Positions 7,521-16,389 of a stretch of DNA of 47,168 bases are shown here, piece after piece. Position 1 is the first letter of the stretch; every line of letters starts with the position of its first letter. A program made the position numbers and the translations under genes. The notes under the pieces were generated by a model. The model was given only the letters and a program-made list of their open reading frames with translations, ran no database searches and was not told the DNA's origin. Origin of the DNA: an uncultured Collinsella sp. Lineage in GTDB: Bacteria; Actinomycetota; Coriobacteriia; Coriobacteriales; Coriobacteriaceae. The stretch spans positions 1 through 47,168 of the forward strand of contig UQSC01000003.1 in assembly GCA_900543615.1 (NCBI GenBank), read 5' to 3'.

Positions 7521-8375
7521 ATGGGCAAAGCACTCAAGCGCTGGTGGCCGCTCTTTATGCTGCCCACGTGCCTGGCGTTTATGATCGGGTTCGTGATCCC
7601 TTTTATCCAGGGCTTCTATCTCTCGTTCTGCCAGTTTATTACCATTAACAACACGCATTTTGTCGGTATCAAGAATTACGTGCGCGCGCTGTCCGATCCG
7701 AAGTTTGCTACGTCGTTCTTCTTTACGGTGGCGTTTGCCTTCCTGTCGACGGTGCTTATCAACGTGATTGCCCTCGCCATCGCGCAGGCGCTCACCCGCA
7801 AGGCGCTCAAAGGCACCAACATCTTCCGTACGATCTTCTTTATGCCTAACCTGATCGGCGGCATCGTGCTGGGCTACATTTGGCAGATTCTGATCAACTG
7901 CCTGCTCTCCAACGTGGGCGCCCAGCTCATCGCTCTTAACTCTGCTGCTGGCTTCTGGGGCCTTATCATCCTGACCCTGTGGCAGCAGGTCGGCTACATG
8001 ATGATCATCTACATCGCTGGTCTGCAGTCCATTCCGTCCGACTACATCGAGGCCGCCAAGGTCGACGGCGCTACGGCATGGCAGACGTTTTGGAAGGTTA
8101 AGATCCCTAACCTGATGCCGACCATCACCATCTGCCTGTTCCTGTCCATCACCAACGGCTTTAAGCTGTTCGACCAGAACCTCGCCCTTACCGGCGGCGC
8201 CCCCGCGCACTCCACCGAGATGCTCGCCCTGAACATCTACAACACGTTCTATTCGCGTGCCGGTATCGCATGGCAGGGCATTGGTCAGGCCAAGGCGGTT
8301 ATCTTCTGCATCCTGGTCGTGGCCATCTCCATGATCCAGCTTAAGGCCACGAGGTCCAAGGAGGTGCAGCAGTAA
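7521..8375 (+). CDS. Sugar ABC transporter permease (MalF-like)
   Basis: The 284-aa integral membrane protein has six predicted hydrophobic segments, starting with LFMLPTCLAFMIGFVIPFI. The family EAA loop is visible as YIEAAKVDGATAWQTFWKVKIPNL (about residues 174-197), which contacts the ATPase. AAAGGACCC precedes the ATG. Its stop codon overlaps the next start (TAATG), so the two permeases are translationally coupled and should form the heterodimeric channel. Confidence 0.92.
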   Translation: MGKALKRWWPLFMLPTCLAFMIGFVIPFIQGFYLSFCQFITINNTHFVGIKNYVRALSDPKFATSFFFTVAFAFLSTVLINVIALAIAQALTRKALKGTNIFRTIFFMPNLIGGIVLGYIWQILINCLLSNVGAQLIALNSAAGFWGLIILTLWQQVGYMMIIYIAGLQSIPSDYIEAAKVDGATAWQTFWKVKIPNLMPTITICLFLSITNGFKLFDQNLALTGGAPAHSTEMLALNIYNTFYSRAGIAWQGIGQAKAVIFCILVVAISMIQLKATRSKEVQQ

Positions 8376-9214
8376 TGAAACGCGATAAGGTTATCAACCG
8401 CGCGCTCTCGATTTTCTTTACGATCCTGTCGCTCGCGTGGATCTACCCCGTGTTCATGATTGCGCTTAATTCTTTTAAGAAAGCGACCGCAATCAGCACC
8501 ACCACGGCATTCGATCTGCTCACGCCCGAGACGTTCAACGGCCTCGCAAACTACATGCACGCCCTTAACGAGCAGGGCTTTGCCTCGGCATTTATGTACT
8601 CGCTCATCATCACGGTCACGTCGGTCGTGCTGATCTTGGTGTGCTGCTCCATGTGCGCTTGGTACGTGGTTCGTGTCAACAACAAGATCTCGAACTTCTT
8701 CTATTACCTGTTCGTGTTCTCGATGGTCGTGCCGTTCCAGATGCTCATGTTCACGCTGTCCAATTTGGCGGACCGCATCGGCTTTAACACGCCGTTCAAC
8801 ATCTGCTTTATCTATCTGGGCTTTGGCGCGGGCCTGGCGGTCTTTATGTTCGCCGGTTTTGTAAAGAACATCCCGCTCGAGATCGAGGAGGCGGCCATGA
8901 TTGATGGCTGCAACCCGGTCCAGGTGTTCTTTAAGATCGTCCTTCCCATCATGAAGCCCACCTATCTTTCGGTCGGCATCCTCGAGACCATGTGGGTCTG
9001 GAACGACTATCTGCTGCCCTACCTTACGCTCGACTCCACCAAGTACAAGACCATTCCTATCTTGATCCAGTACTTCCGCGGCGGCTACGGCCACGTCGAG
9101 CTCGGCCCCATGATGGCCTGCATCATGATGGTCGTTATCCCCATCGTCATCATGTACATCCTCTGTCAGAAGTACATCATCGACGGCGTGGTGGCAGGTG
9201 CCGTCAAGGGCTAA
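8375..9214 (+). CDS. Sugar ABC transporter permease (MalG-like)
   Basis: The 279-aa membrane permease has an EAA loop in IEEAAMIDGCNPVQVFFKIVLPIM near residue 170 and a C-terminal hydrophobic segment. It overlaps the preceding permease by one base (TAATG), indicating one operon and coupled translation. It forms the transmembrane channel with the MalF-like protein. A GCGGCGCC/GGCGCCGC hairpin lies in the 68-bp gap to the ATPase gene. Confidence 0.92.
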   Translation: MKRDKVINRALSIFFTILSLAWIYPVFMIALNSFKKATAISTTTAFDLLTPETFNGLANYMHALNEQGFASAFMYSLIITVTSVVLILVCCSMCAWYVVRVNNKISNFFYYLFVFSMVVPFQMLMFTLSNLADRIGFNTPFNICFIYLGFGAGLAVFMFAGFVKNIPLEIEEAAMIDGCNPVQVFFKIVLPIMKPTYLSVGILETMWVWNDYLLPYLTLDSTKYKTIPILIQYFRGGYGHVELGPMMACIMMVVIPIVIMYILCQKYIIDGVVAGAVKG

Positions 9215-9239
9215 TGCCGTAACTGTTTTGCAAGTTTCT

Positions 9240-9264
9240 GCGGCGCCCCTCAGCGCGGCGCCGC
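9240..9264 (+). other. Intercistronic GC hairpin before the ABC ATPase gene
   Basis: GCGGCGCC and GGCGCCGC pair around a 9-base loop. There is no T-tract, so it is more likely an mRNA stability element than a terminator. Confidence 0.5.
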
Positions 9265-9282
9265 ATATCGAAAGGTAGAGAC

Positions 9283-10482
9283 ATGGCCGAGATCGTTCTC
9301 AAACATGTTCAGAAGGTGTATCCCAACAACGAGTCAAAAAAGAAAGGCTTCTTTGGCAAAAAGAAGAAGACCGAGGAGAAGAAGCACAACCTCAAGGTTA
9401 CCGAGGACGGTGTGCTCGCTGTAGAGGACTTCAACCTCACCGTTCACGACCAGGAGTTCGTCGTCCTCGTTGGCCCCTCTGGCTGCGGTAAGTCCACGAC
9501 GATGCGCATGGTCGCCGGCCTGGAGGACATTACCTCGGGCGATGTGCTCATCGACGGCAAGCGTGTCAACGACGTGGCGCCCAAGGACCGCGACATCGCC
9601 ATGGTGTTCCAGAGCTACGCTCTGTACCCCAATATGACGGTGTACGAGAACATGGCATTTACGCTCGAGCTCAAGAAGGTTCCCAAGGACGAGATCGACC
9701 GCAAGGTTCGCTCTGCTGCCGAGATTCTGGGCATTACCGAGTACCTCGACCGTAAGCCCAAGGCGCTCTCCGGCGGCCAGCGCCAGCGTGTCGCTATCGG
9801 CCGCGCCATCGTGCGTGACCCCAAGGTCTTCCTGATGGACGAGCCGCTGTCCAACCTGGACGCCAAGCTTCGTAACCAGATGCGTGCCGAGCTCATTAAG
9901 CTGCGCCACGAGATCAAGGGCACGTTCATTTATGTTACTCACGACCAGACCGAGGCCATGACCCTTGGCGACCGTATCGTGGTCATGAAGGACGGCGTCG
10001 TCCAGCAGATCGCCACGCCGCAGGAGGTCTTCAACCATCCCGCGAACATCTTCGTCGCCGGCTTCATCGGCGTGCCGCAGATGAACTTCTTCGATGCCCA
10101 GCTGGTGCGCTCGGGCAACGGCTTTACCGTCAAGACCGAGGATATGAACGTGGCACTCGCCCCCGAGACTTGCGCTCAACTTGCCCTCAACTGGGACGGC
10201 GGCGACGTGAAGGAGATTACGGCCGGCGTGCGTCCCGAGCAGATCCTGCTTGCCGACAAGGGCGAGGAGGGCGCGCTCCAGGGTACCGTCGAGGTGACCG
10301 AGCTCATGGGCTCGACCGAGCATGTCCACGTGACCGCTCCCGACGGCCAGTTTGTCCTGATTATCCCCGTCGTCGACCTCGAGGCCAAGGGCGCGCTCAA
10401 GGCTGGCGACACCATCTGGTTCAAGTTCGAGAAGAACGCGACCCACCTCTTCGATAAGGTCTCTGGCAAGAACCTTATCTAG
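9283..10482 (+). CDS. Sugar ABC transporter ATP-binding protein (MsmK/MalK/UgpC-like) with a Lys-rich insertion
   Basis: The 399-aa ATPase energises carbohydrate importers. Walker A is GPSGCGKST (64-72), the signature is LSGGQRQR, Walker B is VFLMDEP, and the switch His lies in VTHDQTEAM. The C-terminal third is the TOBE/regulatory domain typical of sugar ATPases. The unusual part is residues about 15-43. There a strongly basic stretch (SKKKGFFGKKKKTEEKKH) splits the first beta-strands, where MalK/MsmK proteins normally have a few residues. AAAGGTAGAGAC precedes the ATG. As the last gene of the importer operon it may also serve other sugar importers. Confidence 0.93.
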   Translation: MAEIVLKHVQKVYPNNESKKKGFFGKKKKTEEKKHNLKVTEDGVLAVEDFNLTVHDQEFVVLVGPSGCGKSTTMRMVAGLEDITSGDVLIDGKRVNDVAPKDRDIAMVFQSYALYPNMTVYENMAFTLELKKVPKDEIDRKVRSAAEILGITEYLDRKPKALSGGQRQRVAIGRAIVRDPKVFLMDEPLSNLDAKLRNQMRAELIKLRHEIKGTFIYVTHDQTEAMTLGDRIVVMKDGVVQQIATPQEVFNHPANIFVAGFIGVPQMNFFDAQLVRSGNGFTVKTEDMNVALAPETCAQLALNWDGGDVKEITAGVRPEQILLADKGEEGALQGTVEVTELMGSTEHVHVTAPDGQFVLIIPVVDLEAKGALKAGDTIWFKFEKNATHLFDKVSGKNLI

Positions 10483-10550
10483 GCCCGGTGCATCCAGGCC
10501 CTCCCTTTGGGCGACTGCGGTATTGCCATCCTTTTGCCGCGGTCACATAT

Positions 10551-10592
10551 AAGGCTCCCCTCCCGTCCACTGGGCGAGAGGGGAGCCTTTCT
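10551..10592 (+). terminator. Terminator after the ABC importer operon
   Basis: AAGGCTCCCCTC pairs with GAGGGGAGCCTT, followed by TCTTTGT. It ends the operon. Confidence 0.8.
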
Positions 10593-10621
10593 TTGTGTTG
10601 GGGCTGTCTGACCGGTCGTTT

Positions 10622-10838
10622 GTCTCGATCTGTAACGGGTGAGGCTGATTTCGGACGTTAGATGTTACAGATCGAGACGGTTCCGCTGAGCTAACCATTT
10701 CATCTAAATCTGTAACACCAAAGGTGAATTTCAGCTGCTAGATGTTACAGATCGAGATAAACCCAAGGGGAGGGGCCGGTATGTCTCAATCTGTAACAGC
10801 TGGGACCGTTTTTACCGAGTAGTTGTTACAGATCGAGA
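10622..10838. repeat. Array of three long inverted-repeat units with a constant 27-nt spacer
   Basis: Each unit is an arm reading GTCTCGATCTGTAAC, then exactly 27 nt, then the reverse arm GTTACAGATCGAGAC. Units lie at 10622-10678, 10703-10757 and 10782-10838. The inner ends are 80 and 81 bp apart. Arms of the first unit are perfect; the second has two mismatches and the third one. The 27-nt interiors vary, apart from a shared TTAGAT/CTAGAT end in the first two. The stretch 10483-10939 holds no gene, only the operon terminator, this array and the terminator of the phosphorylase gene. Confidence 0.85.
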
Positions 10839-10876
10839 TTGTTTGGCCGAGTTGGGTCGCAGGGTAACGTGCGGGC

Positions 10877-10911
10877 ACAAAAAACGGAGCCGTGTTGCCA
10901 CGACTCCGTTT
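10877..10911 (-). terminator. Terminator of the phosphorylase gene
   Basis: Read on the minus strand, AAACGGAGTCGTGG pairs with a GGCTCCGTTTTTTG strand ending in a T-tract. It lies just after the glgP stop. Confidence 0.8.
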
Positions 10912-10939
10912 CTCAAGAGGATGGGTAAGGGAAGCGAAA

Positions 10940-13207
10940 TTAGCTCAGGTGCCAAATCTCGTCGTTGTACTGGGAGATCGTGCGGTCAGACGAGAAGGTG
11001 CCGGCGTTGGCGATATTGATGAGCGTCTTGCGCATCCAGGCGTCCTGGTCCTCGTAGTCGGCCAACACGCGCTCCTTGGTCTGGATGTACTCCTCGATGT
11101 CGAGCAGGGCCATAAACCAGTCCTTGCCCTTAATGTCATCGTGCAGGCGCTGCAGGCGCTCGACGTTGCCGGTCGCCATAAAGGCCGGGTTGGTGATGAA
11201 GTCCACCAGCAGTTTAATGCCGGGCTTGCGGTAGAGCACACCGGCGTCATAGGTGCCGTCGGCATAGAGCTGCTCGACCTGTTTGGACGAGGCACCAAAG
11301 GTATAGATATTCTCGTCGCCCACGAGCTCGGCAATCTCCACGTTGGCGCCGTCGAGCGTGCACAGGGTTAGGGCGCCGTTGAGCATGAACTTCATGTTGG
11401 AGGTGCCGCTCGCCTCCTTGGAGGCCAAGCTGATCTGCTCGGAGATATCAGCGGCGGGGATCACGCGCTCGGCGGCGGTGACGTTGTAGTTCTCGATCAT
11501 GACGACCTGCAGGTAGGGAGCCACGTCGGGGTCGTTTGCAATCCACTGCGACAGCGTCAGGATCAGATGGATGATGTCCTGCGCGATAGTGTAGGCAGGC
11601 GCCGCCTTGCCGCCAAAGATGATGGTGACGGGGTGCTTAGGTCTGTTGCCGTTCTTGATATCGAGGTACTTCCAGATGATGTAGAGCGCGAGCATCTGCT
11701 GACGCTTGTACTCGTGGATGCGCTTGACCTGGACGTCGATGATGGCGTTGGAGGGAATGGTCACGCCCTGCTCGAGCGCCATGAACTGGCGCATGATGGC
11801 CTTGGCTTCGACCTTGGTGGCGGCCAGGCGCTCAAGAACGTCCTTGTCGTCGGCGAACTTGGCGAGTTTGCTCAGATCGCCGGTGCTGCGCCAGTCGGTG
11901 CCGATCACATCGTCGAGCAGGCTGGCGAGCGCGGGGTTGGCCCCATGGATCCAGCGGCGGAAGGTGATGCCGTTGGTCTTGTTGGAGAACTTCTTGGGAT
12001 AGATCTCGTAGAACGGATGAAGCTCGGTGTCCTCCAGGATCTTGGTGTGGAGGGCGGCTACGCCGTTGATGGAGAAGCCAAAGTGGATGTCCATGTGGGC
12101 CATGTGGACGGTGTCGTGCTCGTCGATGATGGCGACGCGCGGGTCATCGTGCTCGGCCTTCGCGATCTCATCGAGCTTGACGATAATGTCGGCGATGGCA
12201 GGGGAGACCTTCTGCAGGCTGGCGAGCGGCCACTTCTCGAGCGCCTCGGCAAGAATCGTGTGGTTAGTGTAGGCGACCATGGAGCGTACGATGGTCACGG
12301 CCTCGTCAAACTCGATGCCATGCTCGGTGGTGAGCAAGCGAATGAGCTCGGGGATGACCATGGTGGGGTGCGTGTCGTTAATCTGGACCACGGCGTAGTC
12401 GGCCAGATCGTGCAGGTTGCTGCCGCGCTCGATGGCCTCGTCGATCAGGAGCTGGGCGGCGTTGCTTACCATGAAGTATTCCTGGTAGATGCGAAGTAGG
12501 CGGCCCTGCTCGTCGGAATCGTCGGGGTAGAGGAACAAGGTGAGGTTCTTGGCGATCTCGGTCTTGTCGAAGTCGATGGAGCTGCCGGGGACCAGGCCGT
12601 CGTCGACGCTCGCCAGGTCGAACAGGCGCAGGCGGTTCTTGTTGGGCTGGCCGTAACCGGGCACATCGATGTTGACGAGCTTGGAGGTAACGGCAAAATC
12701 GCCGAACTCGACGGTGTAGGAGCGGTCATCGTCGACCAGGATGTCCTGCTCACCGAGCCACTCGTCGGGGACGGCCTTCTGCTGGTTGTCGACAAAGCGC
12801 TGACGGAACAGACCGTAGTGATAGTTGAGGCCCACGCCATCGCCGGTCAAGCCCAGCGTGGCGATGGAATCCAGGAAGCACGCGGCCAGGCGGCCCAGGC
12901 CGCCGTTGCCGAGCGACGGCTCGACCTCGAACTCCTCGATCTTGTTGAGGTCGTGGCCTGCGGCGGTGAGCTGGTCCTTAACCTCGTCGTAGATGCCGAG
13001 GTCGATCATGTTGTTGATGAGCAGCTTGCCGATCAGAAATTCGGCGGAAATGTAATAAAGCTTTTTCTTGCCGTTGTTGAGCGAGCGGGCGGCGGAGCGC
13101 TCCTGCACGAGTTTGACCAGCAGTTTGTAAATGCGACGGTCGTCGAGCTGCTCGAGCGAGGTGCCAAAAGACTGCTCGGCGAGTTCCATGAGGTTAATTT
13201 GGGGCAT
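10940..13207 (-). CDS. glgP: Glycogen/maltodextrin phosphorylase
   Basis: This GT35 enzyme releases glucose-1-phosphate from alpha-1,4-glucans in the cytoplasm. The PLP site is clear in EASGTSNMKFMLNGALTLCTLDGANVEI. The family start region SLGNGGLGRLAACFLDS and NYHYGLFRQ are present. I chose ATG at 13207 (MPQINLMELAEQ), giving 755 aa, because CAGGAGAAAAC lies just upstream; the longer version from 13234 has no such site. It lies 128 bp downstream of malQ on the same strand. A hairpin sits between them, and both probably share the malQ promoter and its TTGTTTAAACAT site. MalQ and GlgP together process imported maltodextrins. Confidence 0.95.
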   Translation of the reverse strand: MPQINLMELAEQSFGTSLEQLDDRRIYKLLVKLVQERSAARSLNNGKKKLYYISAEFLIGKLLINNMIDLGIYDEVKDQLTAAGHDLNKIEEFEVEPSLGNGGLGRLAACFLDSIATLGLTGDGVGLNYHYGLFRQRFVDNQQKAVPDEWLGEQDILVDDDRSYTVEFGDFAVTSKLVNIDVPGYGQPNKNRLRLFDLASVDDGLVPGSSIDFDKTEIAKNLTLFLYPDDSDEQGRLLRIYQEYFMVSNAAQLLIDEAIERGSNLHDLADYAVVQINDTHPTMVIPELIRLLTTEHGIEFDEAVTIVRSMVAYTNHTILAEALEKWPLASLQKVSPAIADIIVKLDEIAKAEHDDPRVAIIDEHDTVHMAHMDIHFGFSINGVAALHTKILEDTELHPFYEIYPKKFSNKTNGITFRRWIHGANPALASLLDDVIGTDWRSTGDLSKLAKFADDKDVLERLAATKVEAKAIMRQFMALEQGVTIPSNAIIDVQVKRIHEYKRQQMLALYIIWKYLDIKNGNRPKHPVTIIFGGKAAPAYTIAQDIIHLILTLSQWIANDPDVAPYLQVVMIENYNVTAAERVIPAADISEQISLASKEASGTSNMKFMLNGALTLCTLDGANVEIAELVGDENIYTFGASSKQVEQLYADGTYDAGVLYRKPGIKLLVDFITNPAFMATGNVERLQRLHDDIKGKDWFMALLDIEEYIQTKERVLADYEDQDAWMRKTLINIANAGTFSSDRTISQYNDEIWHLS

Positions 13208-13253
13208 GTTTTCTCCTGTGATGGGTTGTTTCATGTCTGCAATTCATAAGAAG

Positions 13254-13287
13254 CCCGCGCGAGGGGATTGGGGTGGCCTCGCGCGGG
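13254..13287 (-). other. Strong GC hairpin between malQ and glgP
   Basis: CCCGCGCGAGG pairs perfectly with CCTCGCGCGGG around a 12-base loop. The minus-strand flank is CTTCTTATG rather than a full T-tract, so partial termination or mRNA protection are both possible. Confidence 0.55.
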
Positions 13288-13335
13288 AAAAGCAAGCGCG
13301 TCCGCACGGTGGGGAGGGGTCGGGCGCGGTAGCTC

Positions 13336-14841
13336 CTATTGAGGAAGCTCGATTTCGGCTTCCGACGGGATGCGGAAGTAGGTCTCGGTCCAGTCGGTAA
13401 GTTTGTGCTCGAGCTCGCGGGTGATGGCGCCATCGAGCATGCGCCAGGTCCAGTTGCCGCCCAGCGTGGCAGGGGTGTTGATGCGCGCCTCGTTGCCCAA
13501 GTTGAGCAGATCCTGCATGGTGTAGATGCACGTGTCGCTCACGCTGGCGGCGATGGTGCGATTGAGTGCATCTGCCATGGGTTCGCCGGCCTGCTGATGG
13601 GTGTACAGGGCTGCCTGCTCACGTTGACGCGGGGTGGCCGTTCCCTCAAACCAACCGCGCGCCGTCTCGTTGTCGTGGGTGCCCACATAGGCGACGGTGT
13701 TGGCGATGTAGTTATGCGGCAGGTAGTACGAGTTGGTGCCCTCAAAGGCAAACTGCAGGATCTTCATGCCGGGGAAGCCCGAGTTGTCGCGCATGTCGAT
13801 GACGCCGGGGGTGAGGAAGCCCAGGTCCTCGGCGATGATGGGCAGCGTGCCGAGCTTTTCCTCGAGCGTCTTGAAGAACTTGAGGCCGGGCCCCTGCGTC
13901 CACGAACCGTAGGACGAATCGGGCGAGGAGAACGGCACCTCCCAATAGGCCTCGAAGCCGCGGAAGTGATCCAGGCGGATGACGTCGTACATGTCGAGTG
14001 CGGCACGGATGCGGCCCTCCCACCAGGAGAAGCCGTCGGACTCCATGGCGTCCCAGTCGTAGATGGGGTTGCCCCAGTACTGGCCGGTGGCCGAGAACTG
14101 GTCGGGCGGCGTGCCGGCGACGCTCACGGGATTGCCGGCGGCGTCGATCTTAAAGAGCTCAGGCGTCGCCCACATCTCGACAGAGTCACGCGAGACATAG
14201 ATGGGCAGGTCGCCGATGATGAGAATGTCGCGCTCGTTGGCATAGGCCTTGAGGCGGCTCCACTGGCGATCGAAGAAGTACTGCGTCATCTGGTGGTAGA
14301 GCATACGCGCCGGATGGTCGGCGCAGACCTTGGCGGAAGCCTCGCCGCGGGTGCGGAGCTCCGCGGGCCACTCCCAAAACGCTTTTAGACCGCACTCCTC
14401 TTTGACGGTCATGAACTCACAGTAGGGGATGAGCCAGTCTTCGTTGGTTTGGACAAAGTCGTCGAAATCGGCTGGCTTGTTGGAGGCGAAGCGTTCGGCG
14501 GCACGGTCGAGAATCTGGCGGCGACCGCTAAAAATCGCGCCATAGTCAACGTTGTTGGGGTCGGAGCCCAGATACACACCGTCGATATCGCGCTGTTCCA
14601 GATAGCCGGCCTCGATAAGCTCGGCAAAGTCGATGAAATTGGGGTTGCCCGCACGGGCCGAGAACGACTGATAGGGTGAGTCGCCATAGCTCGTCGTCGT
14701 AAGGGGCAGAATCTGCCAATAATGTTGTTTGCACGAGACGAGGAAATCGACAAAGTCGTAGGCATTCCAGCCAAAGCCGCCGATGCCGTACGGTCCGGGC
14801 AGGGACGAGATGGGCATGAGAATACCGCTTGCACGCTCCAT
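13336..14841 (-). CDS. malQ: 4-alpha-glucanotransferase (amylomaltase)
   Basis: This GH77 enzyme disproportionates maltose and maltodextrins, making glucose and longer chains for the phosphorylase. It is about 501 aa from the chosen start. The N-terminus MERASGILMPISSLPGPYGIGGFG is the usual MalQ start. Catalytic regions include IRLDHFRGFEAYW (nucleophile Asp), IIAEDLGFL (acid/base Glu) and VGTHDNETARGW. I preferred ATG at 14841. The reading frame stays open to 15003, but the longer version would place the operator at 14939 inside the gene. GTG at 14853 (preceded by AGAAGG) is an alternative. It heads a malQ-glgP operon. Confidence 0.93.
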   Translation of the reverse strand: MERASGILMPISSLPGPYGIGGFGWNAYDFVDFLVSCKQHYWQILPLTTTSYGDSPYQSFSARAGNPNFIDFAELIEAGYLEQRDIDGVYLGSDPNNVDYGAIFSGRRQILDRAAERFASNKPADFDDFVQTNEDWLIPYCEFMTVKEECGLKAFWEWPAELRTRGEASAKVCADHPARMLYHQMTQYFFDRQWSRLKAYANERDILIIGDLPIYVSRDSVEMWATPELFKIDAAGNPVSVAGTPPDQFSATGQYWGNPIYDWDAMESDGFSWWEGRIRAALDMYDVIRLDHFRGFEAYWEVPFSSPDSSYGSWTQGPGLKFFKTLEEKLGTLPIIAEDLGFLTPGVIDMRDNSGFPGMKILQFAFEGTNSYYLPHNYIANTVAYVGTHDNETARGWFEGTATPRQREQAALYTHQQAGEPMADALNRTIAASVSDTCIYTMQDLLNLGNEARINTPATLGGNWTWRMLDGAITRELEHKLTDWTETYFRIPSEAEIELPQ

Positions 14842-14938
14842 GGATGTGCTCACCAACCTTCTTGTTGTGGGATCGGCCTGCAGATGGGCGAACAGCCCGT
14901 CCCGAGTTTTAAAGTCGATGTTCCTATTGTAGAACATG

Positions 14939-14950
14939 TTGTTTAAACAT
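14939..14950. promoter_or_regulatory. TTGTTTAAACAT operator upstream of malQ
   Basis: The site sits inside the wider palindrome ACATGTTGTTTAAACATGT (14936-14954). It is about 100 bp upstream of the malQ start and matches the boxes around the PTS-HAD/GntR pair and the ABC importer. This ties these units into one putative regulon. Confidence 0.55.
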
Positions 14951-15004
14951 GTATAGGCGAGATTAAAAAGTTGTCCCATTTTCGGTAAATGGTTGCGCGC
15001 CATG

Positions 15005-15039
15005 AAAAAAGCCCCGGTCTCACATCGTGAGATCGGGGC
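15005..15039 (-). terminator. Terminator of galE
   Basis: On the minus strand GCCCCGATCTCACG pairs with TGTGAGACCGGGGC, followed by TTTTTT. It lies just after the galE stop and before malQ. Confidence 0.85.
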
Positions 15040-15061
15040 AAGAACGGTATGTAGGTTTTTG

Positions 15062-16123
15062 CTACTCGGCGTCGGCGAAGCCGTTGGGGTTGTGGCTCTG
15101 CCAGTTCCAGCTATCGCGGCACATGTCCGCGATGTCGTACTGGGCCTTCCAGCCCATCATGCGCTCGGCCTTGGAGGCATCGCACCAGTTGGCAGCGATG
15201 TCGCCGGCGCGGCGCTCGCGGATCACGTAGGGCAGCTCCTTGCCACAAGCCTTGGAGAAGGCGGCGACGACCTCGAGTACCGAGGTGCCGGTGCCGGTGC
15301 CCAAGTTAAAGATCTCGACGCCGGTCTTGCCGTTCATCCAGTTGAGGGCGGCCACGTGACCAGATGCCAGATCGCACACGTGGATGTAATCGCGCACGCC
15401 GGTGCCGTCGGGGGTGGGGTAGTCGTTGCCAAAGACCTGAACGGCCTCGAGCTTGCCCACGGCAACCTGGGCGACATAGGGCACCAGGTTGTTGGGGATG
15501 CCCTTGGGGTCCTCGCCGATCAGGCCCGACGGATGAGCGCCAATGGGGTTGAAGTAACGGAGCAGCACGACGTCCCACTCGGGGTCGGCGGTGTGGACGT
15601 CCATAAGGATCTGCTCGATCATCCACTTGGTCCAACCATAGGGGTTGGTCGCGGGCTTCTTAGGATCCTCCTCGGTGACGGGCGGGTTGTCCGGGTCGCC
15701 GTAGACGGTCGAGGAGCTCGAGAAGATGATGGACTTGCAGCCATGGTTGCGCATGACGTCGATGAGCACCAGGGTGTTCTCGATGTTGTTGTGGTAGTAC
15801 TCGACGGGCTTGCTCACCGACTCGCCGACGGCCTTAAAGCCGGCAAAGTGGATGACGCGGTCGATCTGATGGGTATCGAAGATCTTGTTCATCGCATCGC
15901 GGTCGAGCACGTTGGCCTCGTAGAAGGTGAGGTTCTTGGCGGCCTCGTCGCCCACGATGGTCTTGACGCGGTCGACGGCGACGGCGCTGGAGTTGGAGAG
16001 ATCATCGACGATGACGACCTGGTAACCACCCTCGAGCAGCTGAACGACGGTGTGCGAGCCGATAAAGCCGGCGCCACCGGTAACGAGGACACAGGTGTCT
16101 TTGGGGTCGAGTGCTTTGGACAT
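15062..16123 (-). CDS. galE: UDP-glucose 4-epimerase
   Basis: The 353-aa SDR enzyme interconverts UDP-glucose and UDP-galactose using bound NAD. The NAD-binding motif VTGGAGFIGSH is at residues 14-24. The catalytic part shows SSSTVYGDP (Ser/Thr) and NPYGWTKWMIEQ (the Tyr-x3-Lys motif as YGWTK). YVPYVAQVAVGK and TPDGTGVRDYIHV are typical GalE signatures. It has its own terminator. It sits beside the maltodextrin genes and links glucose-1-phosphate metabolism to UDP-sugars. AGGAGACTACATG precedes the start. Confidence 0.96.
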   Translation of the reverse strand: MSKALDPKDTCVLVTGGAGFIGSHTVVQLLEGGYQVVIVDDLSNSSAVAVDRVKTIVGDEAAKNLTFYEANVLDRDAMNKIFDTHQIDRVIHFAGFKAVGESVSKPVEYYHNNIENTLVLIDVMRNHGCKSIIFSSSSTVYGDPDNPPVTEEDPKKPATNPYGWTKWMIEQILMDVHTADPEWDVVLLRYFNPIGAHPSGLIGEDPKGIPNNLVPYVAQVAVGKLEAVQVFGNDYPTPDGTGVRDYIHVCDLASGHVAALNWMNGKTGVEIFNLGTGTGTSVLEVVAAFSKACGKELPYVIRERRAGDIAANWCDASKAERMMGWKAQYDIADMCRDSWNWQSHNPNGFADAE

Positions 16124-16389
16124 GTAGTCTCCTATCGAATCAGGAACACTTCTTCAGGGGAGTATAGCGCAGGCAGGGACGCCCAAATCGTGCGCTGTAG
16201 GAAAAGCAGAGGATTGTGCTAACGTACTCATAGAAGAGCTTGCGTACGCATAACCTGATCTTTGGCATTTGCTTACGAGCCGCTGACCTTGCAGTTTCCT
16301 GCCGTTCGTGGAAATCGTTGGGACGCGCCATATGTACGCTAATATGTATGAGTTGAGCGACATATAAATAAGCATGTAACGGAGTACAT

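Noticed and set aside
9334..10446. Long minus-strand frame opposite the ABC ATPase
   Set aside because: The sense strand has all Walker and signature motifs; the antisense frame has none and only reflects GC bias.
10622..10838. CRISPR array
   Set aside because: Units are inverted repeats, not direct repeats; only three units with a long palindromic pair each, and no cas gene in the window.
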